Source: an uncultured Bacteroidaceae bacterium (lineage in GTDB: Bacteria; Bacteroidota; Bacteroidia; Bacteroidales; Bacteroidaceae). From it: a DNA stretch of 64,000 bases. The stretch lies in contig CAJOJA010000008.1 of the NCBI GenBank assembly GCA_905234735.1, positions 62,001-126,000 of the forward strand. Direction: 5' to 3'. Within the stretch, counting starts at the first letter, position 1, and each line of letters opens with the position of its first letter. Shown in pieces: positions 8,754 through 15,617 of this stretch. The position numbers and the translations under genes were made by a program. Under the pieces are notes generated by a model. The model saw only the letters and a list, made by a program, of their open reading frames with translations. It ran no database searches and was not told where the DNA came from.

Positions 8754-8847
8754 TTCATCTTCAATCTTTACTATGTAAAGATACGAAGTTCCAGATGTTT
8801 GTATTCTTTGTTCCGCGACTTGGAACGCAAGTTCCCCGACGAAGAAC

Positions 8848-8872
8848 GTGTGTTCCTCGACGAGGAACACAC
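8848..8872. repeat. Perfect 11-bp inverted repeat
   Basis: GTGTGTTCCTC and GAGGAACACAC flank GAC. The neighbouring bases contain degenerate copies of the same TTCC...GACGA...GGAAC words (8811-8890). No T tract follows, so it is more like a repetitive palindromic element than an intrinsic terminator. Apart from repeats, the 8755-9137 gap shows no gene. Confidence 0.7.
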
Positions 8873-8915
8873 ATTCCACGTCGAGAAACAGAGTATTCTT
8901 TAGTAATGTTAAGGG

Positions 8916-9001
8916 TTATACACCGTAGCCTTAGACATTATACATCGTAGCCTTGAACGCTAAACATCGTAGCCTTGGTCGTTAAACATCGTGATGTTCG
9001 G
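8916..9001. repeat. Four 22-bp imperfect tandem repeats
   Basis: Units start at 8916, 8938, 8960 and 8982 and share the core TAnACAyCGTAGCCTT. The last unit degenerates after TTAAACATCGT. There are no spacers between units and no cas genes, so this is a tandem repeat and not CRISPR. Confidence 0.8.
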
Positions 9002-9017
9002 TGTGCAGGGTCGTAAC

Positions 9018-9186
9018 GTTAAATGATGTAAATCGCGATGTCGTGTCGCGATTTTTGCGTATCTTCGTGGTCGATAACGTAAAAACACGTACCTATAATC
9101 CTTAATTCTTCACTCATAATCCTTAATTTCAAGTAAGATGAAACGCAGATATCCCATGCTATTGATGCTGGTCTTCGGCCTCACGA
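9018..9186 (+). repeat. Direct repeat copy 1: promoter, leader and signal peptide
   Basis: About 169 bp starting GTTAAATGATGTAAAT and containing TATCTTCG (a -7 like box), the AT-rich leader and the first 16 codons (MKRRYPMLLMLVFGLT). It is nearly identical to 10599-10766. The two genes it serves (9138 and 10719) are otherwise unrelated. Confidence 0.85.
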
Positions 9187-10193
9187 CTTCTGTGGCATGG
9201 GGCTTTCGTTACTGTATCGAGGGCAACGTGGGGACGCCGGACTTCACGGGGTGGCTCTATATCCAGGATCAGACAGACAAAGAACCGAAGACGGTCGATA
9301 GCCTGTGGGTGGAGGCCGGAGAGATACAACCCCGTGAACTCAAGGCCAGGAAGCCGCTTATCGCACTGTTGCATAGTCGCGACATCAGCATCCAGTTCCA
9401 TCCCCTCTTCATCGAGGAAGGTACGATACGCATGGTCGAGGCCCCGATGACCCAGCGCCGTGGAGCCTTCATGGGCACGACACTGAACGACGAGTGGCTA
9501 CGTTACTATCATCGGGCCGACAGCCTCGGCAGGGCGTTCGACGAAGGACGTATCAGCAAGGCCGAAGCCTTCCGAAGTCTGGACAGCATCTCCGAGCCCC
9601 TCGTGCGCCGGCATCGCGATGATTTGCTCGGAGCCTACGTGGCTTCGACGATGGAGGAACTGGGCACCGACCGTTTGCTTCAGTACGTCGAGATGTTATC
9701 GTCGCGGATGCAGAGCAACCATATCGTATATGAGACTGTCGGATCTCCCCTCGTTGCGCGCAAGACAGCCGAGGGACAGCGTTTCATCGACTTTGAAGTG
9801 GAGTACGAAGGCCAGCGGCATCGCCTGTCGGACTACGTGGGCCGCGGGCAGTATGTCTTGGTCGATTTCTGGGCATCGTGGTGCGGGCCGTGCCGCATGG
9901 AGATACCCAACCTTATCCAGGCTTACGAACGTTACCATGACAAGGGTCTCGTCGTCTTGGGCATAGCAGCATGGGACAATCCTGTAAACACCCTGAAGGC
10001 CATCGCCGACCTCCACATCCCTTACCCCCAAATCCTGAAAACGCAGTCCGTCGCAACTGATATATATGGCATCAGTGGCATTCCGCACATCATCCTCTTT
10101 TCGCCCGACGACACCGTCTTGGCTCGCGCTCTTCGCGGCCCCGACATCCAGTCGAAGCTAAGCGGAATCTTCGAAAGTGCGGCATCAGAGTAA
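9138..10193 (+). CDS. Secreted TlpA/AhpC-type thiol-disulfide oxidoreductase with DUF4369-like N-domain
   Basis: 351 residues. The signal peptide (about 1-22) ends SVAWG. An N-terminal beta-rich domain (RYCIEGNVGTPDFTGWLYIQD) resembles DUF4369. Residues 215-351 form a complete TlpA/AhpC domain: LVDFWASWCGPCRMEIPNL with Cys249 and Cys252, VVLGIAAWD, and cis-Pro in GISGIPHI. This is the most canonical of the four thioredoxin-fold genes here and similar in length to the many Bacteroidetes TlpA proteins. It is probably a periplasmic disulfide reductase. Its promoter and signal region are shared with the regulator at 10719. Confidence 0.9.
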   Translation: MKRRYPMLLMLVFGLTTSVAWGFRYCIEGNVGTPDFTGWLYIQDQTDKEPKTVDSLWVEAGEIQPRELKARKPLIALLHSRDISIQFHPLFIEEGTIRMVEAPMTQRRGAFMGTTLNDEWLRYYHRADSLGRAFDEGRISKAEAFRSLDSISEPLVRRHRDDLLGAYVASTMEELGTDRLLQYVEMLSSRMQSNHIVYETVGSPLVARKTAEGQRFIDFEVEYEGQRHRLSDYVGRGQYVLVDFWASWCGPCRMEIPNLIQAYERYHDKGLVVLGIAAWDNPVNTLKAIADLHIPYPQILKTQSVATDIYGISGIPHIILFSPDDTVLARALRGPDIQSKLSGIFESAASE

Positions 10194-10263
10194 GGCCGAA
10201 GGCCTGACAAGACCACAGGCAGGGGATTCATCCCCTGATAATGGACACACATCACCTTTAGAA

Positions 10264-10302
10264 CCCCGAAGGGGTGACGGACGCTCCGCCGCCCCTTCGG
10301 GG
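10264..10302. repeat. Palindromic repeat CCCCGAAGGGG / CCCCTTCGGGG
   Basis: Arms at 10264-10274 and 10292-10302 are each palindromic and pair with each other, with a GC-rich spacer. It may also terminate the 9138 transcript, although no U tract follows. It begins a 240-bp block of GAAGGG-type repeats. Confidence 0.6.
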
Positions 10303-10370
10303 CTGTGTATATAAAATGGTATGTCCATATACAGGGGTTCCGCTTCGCTACACCACCTGCCTGTAATCCA

Positions 10371-10500
10371 TCAGCCCTTCGGGCTTCATGTTACTAATGA
10401 TGCCATTGACTCTTGCCGGCCCTTCGGGCTTCATGTTACTAATGATGACATTGGTTCATTCCAGCCCTTCGGGCTTCATGTTACTACCGATGTCAGACTG
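10371..10500. repeat. Three 45-bp tandem repeats
   Basis: GCCCTTCGGGCTTCATGTTA occurs at 10374, 10419 and 10464, exactly 45 bp apart, followed by CTAATGATG or a variant. Because 45 is a multiple of three, the repeat reads as PFGLHVTND in one frame, but there is no ribosome site or conserved protein context, so I do not call it coding. Confidence 0.85.
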
Positions 10501-10594
10501 CCGACGGACCCTTGCCTGGCAACATATCGGCTATATGCAGACCAACGACGAGGTGCGGGAGGCCATAGGCCGTGTCCTTCCGATGGCAGAGTAA
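10501..10594 (+). pseudogene. Remnant: C-terminus of TlpA-like paralogue 2
   Basis: The frame LAWQHIGYMQTNDEVREAIG...MAE plus stop aligns with the last 30 residues of the 3856 gene (LAWQHIGYMETNDEASAAIE). There is no thioredoxin domain upstream, only the 45-bp repeats. It is a second stranded gene tail in this region. Confidence 0.7.
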
Positions 10595-10598
10595 TATT

Positions 10599-10766
10599 GT
10601 TAAATGATGTAAATCCCGGCGATGAGTCGGGATTTTTGTGTATCTTCGTGGCCGATAACGTAAAAACACGTACCTATAATCCTTAATTCTTCACTCATAA
10701 TCCTTAATTTCAAGTAAGATGAAACGCAGATACCCCATGCTATTGATGCTGGTCTTCGGCCTCACG
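10599..10766 (+). repeat. Direct repeat copy 2: promoter, leader and signal segment
   Basis: Near-identical to 9018-9186, including TATCTTCG at 10639-10646, the ATG and 16 codons. It starts immediately after the TlpA tail remnant, so tail, promoter and head were probably moved or left as a unit. Confidence 0.85.
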
Positions 10767-11399
10767 GCTGTATGGACGAGCGTGCAGAACTACCGCATAG
10801 CCCAGCGCGAAATCTGTAACGAACTGACCGAGGCCCTGCTTCTGACGCAGGCCGAAAGGCCCGTGGACTGGCTGTCGACGGACACGATACGGCAGTTCAG
10901 GAGCCATATCCCGACGGCCGAACTGCGCGACGGTGCCACGCTGTCGTTCTATGTCGGCGATGCGAATGTCAGGGCACGGGGCGTGTGCAGCCGCGAACTG
11001 CGCATTTCGTCGTCGCTGCGTGCACGGGGCTGTCTCAGTTACAGCGCGATGCAGATTTGGCGTTTCTCCGACCAGCGGATGGCGGCCTTCTTGGCCCTGC
11101 TCACGCTGCTTTGCATGGCATGGTCGCTGCGGCAGTTCCGTATGCCGCCACTCAATAGCGACCAACATCGCAGCCTCCGCCTCACACCCATGCAGGAGCA
11201 ACTTGTCACCCTCCTGATGTCGGCCCCCGAACGCTCCATGAGCAAGCAGGACCTCTGCCAGGCCCTGTGGCCTGGAAAGCCCGATGCCTCGGAGACACTC
11301 TACACCCTGGTCCGCCGCACGAAGCAGGCCCTGGAAGCCGAGGGCCGCATCAGCATTGCCTCGGAGCGCGGACGTTCATACCGAATCGAAGTAATGTAA
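10719..11399 (+). CDS. Membrane-anchored winged-helix (OmpR-type) transcriptional regulator
   Basis: 226 residues. A first hydrophobic segment (about 5-20) is identical to the signal region of the 9138 protein. A presumed periplasmic sensor part covers residues 22-118 and contains Cys90 and Cys105. A second membrane segment lies at 121-139. A cytoplasmic winged-helix domain (about 150-225) reads RLTPMQEQLVTLL...MSKQDLCQALWP...LYTLVRRTKQALE...SERGRSYRIEV, the OmpR/PhoB/ToxR fold with its C-terminal hairpin. The topology is the reverse of ToxR (sensor first, DNA-binding last). No receiver domain is present. Three TGTCAG repeats lie just downstream at 11450, before the promoter of the next gene, its likely target. 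Confidence 0.8.
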   Translation: MKRRYPMLLMLVFGLTAVWTSVQNYRIAQREICNELTEALLLTQAERPVDWLSTDTIRQFRSHIPTAELRDGATLSFYVGDANVRARGVCSRELRISSSLRARGCLSYSAMQIWRFSDQRMAAFLALLTLLCMAWSLRQFRMPPLNSDQHRSLRLTPMQEQLVTLLMSAPERSMSKQDLCQALWPGKPDASETLYTLVRRTKQALEAEGRISIASERGRSYRIEVM

Positions 11400-11417
11400 A
11401 CACTATTGCCGATAGTT

Positions 11418-11444
11418 AAAAAGCCCCGTTTCATCGGGGCTTTT
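11418..11444 (+). terminator. Intrinsic terminator of the regulator gene
   Basis: AAAAAGCCCCG (11418-11428), loop TTTCAT, then CGGGGCTTTT. A perfect stem with A tract and T tract. Confidence 0.9.
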
Positions 11445-11449
11445 CTATT

Positions 11450-11477
11450 TGTCAGTATAATGTCAGGGAAATGTCAG
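11450..11477 (+). promoter_or_regulatory. Candidate operator: three TGTCAG direct repeats at 11-bp pitch
   Basis: TGTCAG at 11450, 11461 and 11472. The 11-bp spacing puts all three on one DNA face, the geometry bound by OmpR/PhoB-class winged-helix proteins (the PhoB box also uses TGTCA half-sites 11 bp apart). The last copy ends 9 bp before the -33 box at 11487, a class-II-like activator position. The adjacent gene encodes such a regulator. Confidence 0.7.
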
Positions 11478-11486
11478 TGTCCTAAT

Positions 11487-11517
11487 TTTGCCACCCTGAC
11501 GAAACGACGTACCTTTG
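11487..11517 (+). promoter_or_regulatory. Bacteroidetes promoter for the outer-membrane barrel gene
   Basis: TTTG (11487-11490) and TACCTTTG (11510-11517) are separated by 19 bp. The start codon is at 11542. Confidence 0.8.
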
Positions 11518-11541
11518 CCGTCGAAACAAAAACACGACGAC

Positions 11542-13762
11542 ATGAAAAAGATATTTGTGATTTATTGGCTGTGTCTGATGGCCATTGTGGCTGTGGCACA
11601 GGAAACGGAAGAAAAGAAAGATTCTGCCTTGGAAGCCCGGCTGGACAGTATCGAAATGGCGGCAGAACTGAAGAGCGTGGCGGTTACTGCGCAGCGGCAA
11701 CTGATAAAACAGGACATCGACCGCGTGGGCTACGACGTGGAGCACGACGAGGAAAGCCGCACACTGACCGTGCTTGACATGCTCAGGAAGGTGCCGATGG
11801 TGACCGTGGACGGCGAGGACAATATCCTCGTGCGGGGCAACAGCAACTACAAGATATACCGAAACGGTCACCTCGACCCTAGTCTGACGCGTAACGCCAA
11901 AGAGATACTGAAGACCATGCCTGCCTCGGCGGTCAAGCGCATCGAGGTTATCACCGAACCCGGGGCACGCGAGGATGCCGAAGGGGTGAATGCCATACTG
12001 AACCTCGTCATGATGGATAACAAGAAGATGGAAGGCGTGACAGGTTCGTTGTCAGGTAATTATAATACTCTTAACGAGGCTGGCCTTAGCACCTATCTTA
12101 CGACACAAATGGGCAAGGCCATCCTGTCGGTCGACTACGGTTATAACCATATGTCGAAGAAGATGACGGCCAACAACGTCTATACGGAGCGTACCTTCCT
12201 TGAAACGGGTCACACGCAGCAAATCACCAGCGAGGGCAAGAATCCTGGCAACCTCCATTATGTAGACATGAACGCCAGTTTCGACATTGACACGCTTAAT
12301 CTGCTGTCGGCCTCGTTCGGCGGCTACTTCTACAAGGTGAACGTGCAAGGCAGCGGCACGTCCTCGATGCTGGATGCCACAGGCACTCTGCTCTATCGCT
12401 ACGACAACAGTTACTGGTTGCCCAGTTACAACCACCATTCGTGGGAGGGTCGCCTGGACTATGAGCATAAGACACATCGCAAGGGCGAGCAACTGACGCT
12501 ATCGTATATGCTGGCACTGACGCGGCAGCACTCCAAGCAGGAGGATATCTATACGAATGCGCTGAACGCTCCGTTCGATTATACGGGTATGCTCCTCAAT
12601 AGTCGCGAGCACTTCACCGAGCACACGTTCCAGACCGACTATGTCCGCCCGTTTGCCACAGGACATAAACTGGAGGTAGGAGTCAAGTACATCGACCGCC
12701 GCAACAGCAGTCGCAACGGGCAGGAGTATTACAATTCCCTACTTCCTTCGGTAACGACCTCGTTCGACCACAGCACGCAGATAGCAGCCGCGTATGCCGA
12801 CTATATGTATAGTATAGGCAAGTGGTCGGCACGTGCAGGGATGCGTTACGAATACAGTTATCTGAAAGGCAGTTACCCAGACGGGGATGGAGCCAGATGG
12901 GACAAGCACCTCCACGACTGGGTGCCTCAGGTCAGCATGAAATACCAGATTGGCGACCACCAGTCGCTGAAGTTGGGCTATACCACCAGCATCACGCGCC
13001 CAGGCATCACGTATCTGAATCCCGCTGTCGTGAACACACCGACGAGCGTAGACTTCGGCAATGCCCACCTCGTCAGCACGCGCCAGCAAACCCTTGGCCT
13101 TACGTATATGTACGTCGGTCGGCGGCTGACCTTGCAGTTTGCTCCTCATTATTCGTATTACCACAATGGTATAGTCTCGATGGTCTATTCGCAAGGCGAT
13201 GTGCGCTTTAGCACATACGGTAACAACCTCAGACAACACCGCTTGCAGTTGGAGGGCTATGTGCAGTGGAAAACCTTTCGACGGAACCACGCTGGCCTCT
13301 AATTTTAACGTCGTTGACAACCATGCCAAAAACACTGCATCGGGCTTGACGCAACACCTGACCTCGATGTTCTACTACGTCAATGTTGCACAGAAACTTC
13401 CGTGGAAACTGCTGTTGACGGCATACGCCTACGGGCAGTTTGGGCGCACCCCTATGAACATCTATTCCTATGGCAGATCCTGGTATGGCTATGCCTTCAC
13501 GCTGCAACGTTCATTCCTCAAGGAGGACCGTCTCACCATTCGTCTCACGGCCAATGCACCCTTCCGCAAGTACCAGCACGAAGAGAACCGCACCACGCAG
13601 GGCGACATCCTCGGGTGGGGTGATACTGCCAATAGGGCTAATGGTCGTTTTTTCAGACTCTCCGTTTCCTACCGCTTTGGCCGCCTGCAATCCGATGTCC
13701 GCAAGACCGAAACCAGTATCCTGAACGACGACCTCGTGGGCGGCATCGCGAAAAGCCGCTAA
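11542..13762 (+). pseudogene. Outer-membrane beta-barrel protein (TonB-receptor-like, OMP_b-brl_3 type), frameshifted
   Basis: The start is the ATG at 11542 (KKIFVIYWLCLMAIVAVAQ signal peptide). A plug-like domain (LDMLRKVPMVTVDGEDNILVRG...RIEVITEPGAREDAEGVNAILN) is followed by a long beta-barrel. The first frame stops at 13302. The barrel continues in the next frame through 13762 and ends with an aromatic-rich barrel strand (FFRLSVSYRFGRLQ). The frames meet in TGGAAAACC at 13267-13275; removing one A from the run at 13270-13273 restores one protein of about 739 residues. It could be a true mutation, phase variation or a sequencing error. The adjacent membrane regulator and the TGTCAG repeats imply regulated expression. 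Confidence 0.8.
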
Positions 13763-13800
13763 TCATTCCATGTTAAACAAATAATGATGGACGACTGACA

Positions 13801-14367
13801 ATGAAAGGTTTACGTCTTGCTTTCCTATTCCTCGTGCTGCTTGATGCGGCACTCGTCTACCTGAACCACCGGCGTGAGCACGCCCACGACGATGACTCGT
13901 ACCTCCAAACGCTGGAACATACCCTGGCGTGTGCCGACTGGCAAACCTACGAAGACCCCGACCTCGGCTACGCGATGCGCTATCCCTCGTGCTTCATGCC
14001 TGCAGAGGCCGAGGGCGACAGCAGCGTACGTTTCGCCTACGTCGAGCAGTTGCCCCTGCGCAGCATCGTGTACATCACGCTCGATGTTACCACCGAGGTA
14101 TGCCGCGACACGCTGAACCCCTACCACGAAATGCGCCAACGTGCTCAGGACATCGGTGGGGTGTGCCTGCGCAAAAGTCCCACGGAGTATCTGATGACGG
14201 CCCGACTAAAAAGCCGCGACCCCAAGGTCACGGCCTACCGCCTTCAGGCGAAGTATGTCCTGAAGCAACGCCTCTGGTTTGTGGAAACCCTCATCTATCC
14301 CGCCGACTTCGCCCCGGCCATGCATCGCCTTGCCGATGAAGTCAACGCCTGGCAGCCGTTCCCATAG
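13801..14367 (+). CDS. Hypothetical membrane-anchored or secreted protein
   Basis: 188 residues, with an N-terminal hydrophobic segment (LRLAFLFLVLLDAALVYL) followed by a polar domain containing YEDPDLGYAMRYPSCFMP, then strands (VRFAYVEQLPLRSIVYITLDV) and a helical end. I do not recognise a family; the pattern resembles small PsbP/lipoprotein-like sheet domains but this is not secure. It starts 38 bp after the barrel gene and is probably co-transcribed with it. Confidence 0.7.
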   Translation: MKGLRLAFLFLVLLDAALVYLNHRREHAHDDDSYLQTLEHTLACADWQTYEDPDLGYAMRYPSCFMPAEAEGDSSVRFAYVEQLPLRSIVYITLDVTTEVCRDTLNPYHEMRQRAQDIGGVCLRKSPTEYLMTARLKSRDPKVTAYRLQAKYVLKQRLWFVETLIYPADFAPAMHRLADEVNAWQPFP

Positions 14368-14419
14368 TGCCGGATAATTACATTTTTTCGTCGTTGACTC
14401 TATTTTTTTTCAATTTAAC

Positions 14420-14464
14420 CGACATATTCCCGTTAAATAGGTGTATATAAGGGTAGGAAAGCAT
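14420..14464 (+). promoter_or_regulatory. Candidate ECF-sigma autoregulatory promoter, copy 2
   Basis: CGACATATT, CCGTTA, GTGTATATA and GGTAG in the same order and spacing as at 2000-2044, 72 bp before the sigma ATG. ECF sigma genes commonly transcribe themselves. No TAnnTTTG box is present in this gap. Confidence 0.6.
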
Positions 14465-14491
14465 CCTTGTGAATGTGATTTGTCAAACCCT

Positions 14492-15019
14492 ATGGAAGAC
14501 CTGGAACAACGAATGATAGATGCGGCCCGAAGGGGCCAGCCCGAGGGCTATACGTACCTGATGACGCGGTACGGTCGTCGGGTGCATCTGCTAGTCAGTC
14601 AGGTGATTCCGGACGCCAGGGATGCGGAGGAGGTGGCGCAGGATGCCTTTGTCCGTGCCTTCGACAGGCTGGACACGTTCGACGAAGGCCGGGGCACATT
14701 CGCCACATGGATAGGCCGAATAGCCTGGAATCTGGCGATGAACGCAGTGCGAGGGTGGGGACCAAGGGAACTAGACCTACTAGACAATCTCGACTATCTA
14801 GATGAACTGGAAGAGCCGGACTCCGAGGCCGGGCGCTTCACCCTTCTGGACGAGGCCATCGACCGCCTGCGCCCCGAGGAGCGGACGCTGCTACACCTGC
14901 GCTACTACAACGGCATGTCGCTCGCGCAAATCTCTGAAGTTATGGACGTAGCCGCAGGGCCTTTGGCCAGCAGGTTGCAACGAATCAGACAGAAACTCAG
15001 TAAACTCATACAACTATGA
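14492..15019 (+). CDS. ECF-type RNA polymerase sigma factor
   Basis: 175 residues from the ATG at 14492. Region 2 has the DAEEVAQDAFVRAFDRLDTFD core and FATWIGRIAWNLAMNAVR. Region 4 has RLRPEERTLLHLRYYNGMSLAQISEVM followed by a recognition helix (GPLASRLQRIRQKL). There is no region 3, as expected for an ECF. The next gene overlaps by 4 bp (ATGA) and encodes a probable membrane anti-sigma. The regulon likely includes this operon and the 2073 gene, by the shared upstream element. Confidence 0.92.
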   Translation: MEDLEQRMIDAARRGQPEGYTYLMTRYGRRVHLLVSQVIPDARDAEEVAQDAFVRAFDRLDTFDEGRGTFATWIGRIAWNLAMNAVRGWGPRELDLLDNLDYLDELEEPDSEAGRFTLLDEAIDRLRPEERTLLHLRYYNGMSLAQISEVMDVAAGPLASRLQRIRQKLSKLIQL

Positions 15020-15579
15020 ACAAGACGATGAATAAACAGGAAGACAGGGTTTTGCGCGCAGCTATGGAGCGGCGGGCAGCCAAGGTTCCGGCATTGTCGG
15101 ATGATTTTCAGGCCAATGTGATGGCAAGGCTGCGGAAGACCCACCCCAGCTCTCCCTTAAAGGGAAGGGGAAAGTTGCGCCGTTGGTGGCTCATGGTTCC
15201 GGCTATCGGGGCAGCAGCGGCCGTCGTTGTCGGATTGTTCATATTGAAGCACGAGCCGAAGATTAGGACGATAGATGAACAGCCTCAGATAGCAGAGATG
15301 CCAACCCCTGCCCCTGTACCAAAGCAAGAGGAGGGCGTAGTTACAACCACTCCCATAACGGCAGAGGTGAAGCCTCAGGATGTTAGTTCGAAAAAGACCG
15401 TACATTCTGCTCCCTCCCCAACAGGGAGGGCTGGGGGAGGGTCTTCGGAGGAGGATGTGGCTGGGGTCTCCGACCTCTACGCCACCATCGATGCGATGAC
15501 CGACCAGGCACTCCGCGAGGCTGAGCGCCTGACGATAGAGACTCTCTCGCGCAATGTCGCTGCCGAACAACCGTCATAA
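15016..15579 (+). CDS. Probable anti-sigma factor, single-pass membrane protein
   Basis: 187 residues, overlapping the sigma stop by 4 bp. The cytoplasmic N-terminal 52 residues would bind sigma; one transmembrane helix follows (about 54-75, WWLMVPAIGAAAAVVVGLFIL). Then comes a low-complexity Pro/Thr/Gly periplasmic stretch and a helical C-terminus (ATIDAMTDQALREAERLTIE). It lacks the HxxxCxxC zinc motif of classical ZAS anti-sigmas. Two GC-rich palindromic repeat insertions contribute the segments SSPLKGRGK and SPTGRAGGG. The role is inferred mostly from position. Confidence 0.65.
   Translation: MNKTMNKQEDRVLRAAMERRAAKVPALSDDFQANVMARLRKTHPSSPLKGRGKLRRWWLMVPAIGAAAAVVVGLFILKHEPKIRTIDEQPQIAEMPTPAPVPKQEEGVVTTTPITAEVKPQDVSSKKTVHSAPSPTGRAGGGSSEEDVAGVSDLYATIDAMTDQALREAERLTIETLSRNVAAEQPS
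15140..15175. repeat. REP-like palindrome inside the anti-sigma gene (1)
   Basis: CCACCCCAGCTCTCCCTTAA followed by AGGGAAGGGG. It has the same architecture (CCCC-AGC-CTCCCT ... AGGGAGGGG) as the repeats at 15408-15441 and 34795-34826. It is in frame and coding. Confidence 0.5.
15408..15441. repeat. REP-like palindrome inside the anti-sigma gene (2)
   Basis: TGCTCCCTCCCCAACAGGGA and then GGGCTGGGGGAGGG form a strong GC-rich hairpin. It is read as SAPSPTGRAGGG in the periplasmic linker. Confidence 0.55.
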
Positions 15580-15617
15580 TATATAATGTAGAATGTAAAA
15601 TGTTAAATGTATCAGAT

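Noticed and set aside
8916..9001. CRISPR array
   Set aside because: The 22-bp units are contiguous with no unique spacers, and no cas genes are nearby.
10321..10686. A possible protein made of PFGLHVTND repeats
   Set aside because: Produced by the 45-bp DNA repeat; no ribosome site, and the frame runs out of the repeat into a gene remnant and a promoter.
1..10800. An integrase or conjugation gene that would move the recG-bounded segment
   Set aside because: No tyrosine or serine recombinase, relaxase or transfer motif is visible; the island hypothesis rests only on the duplicated recG end.
11487..11490. TAATTTTG at 11483-11490 as the -7 box of the barrel gene
   Set aside because: TACCTTTG at 11510 lies closer to the start codon and gives correct 19-bp spacing with TTTG of this string acting as the -33 box.
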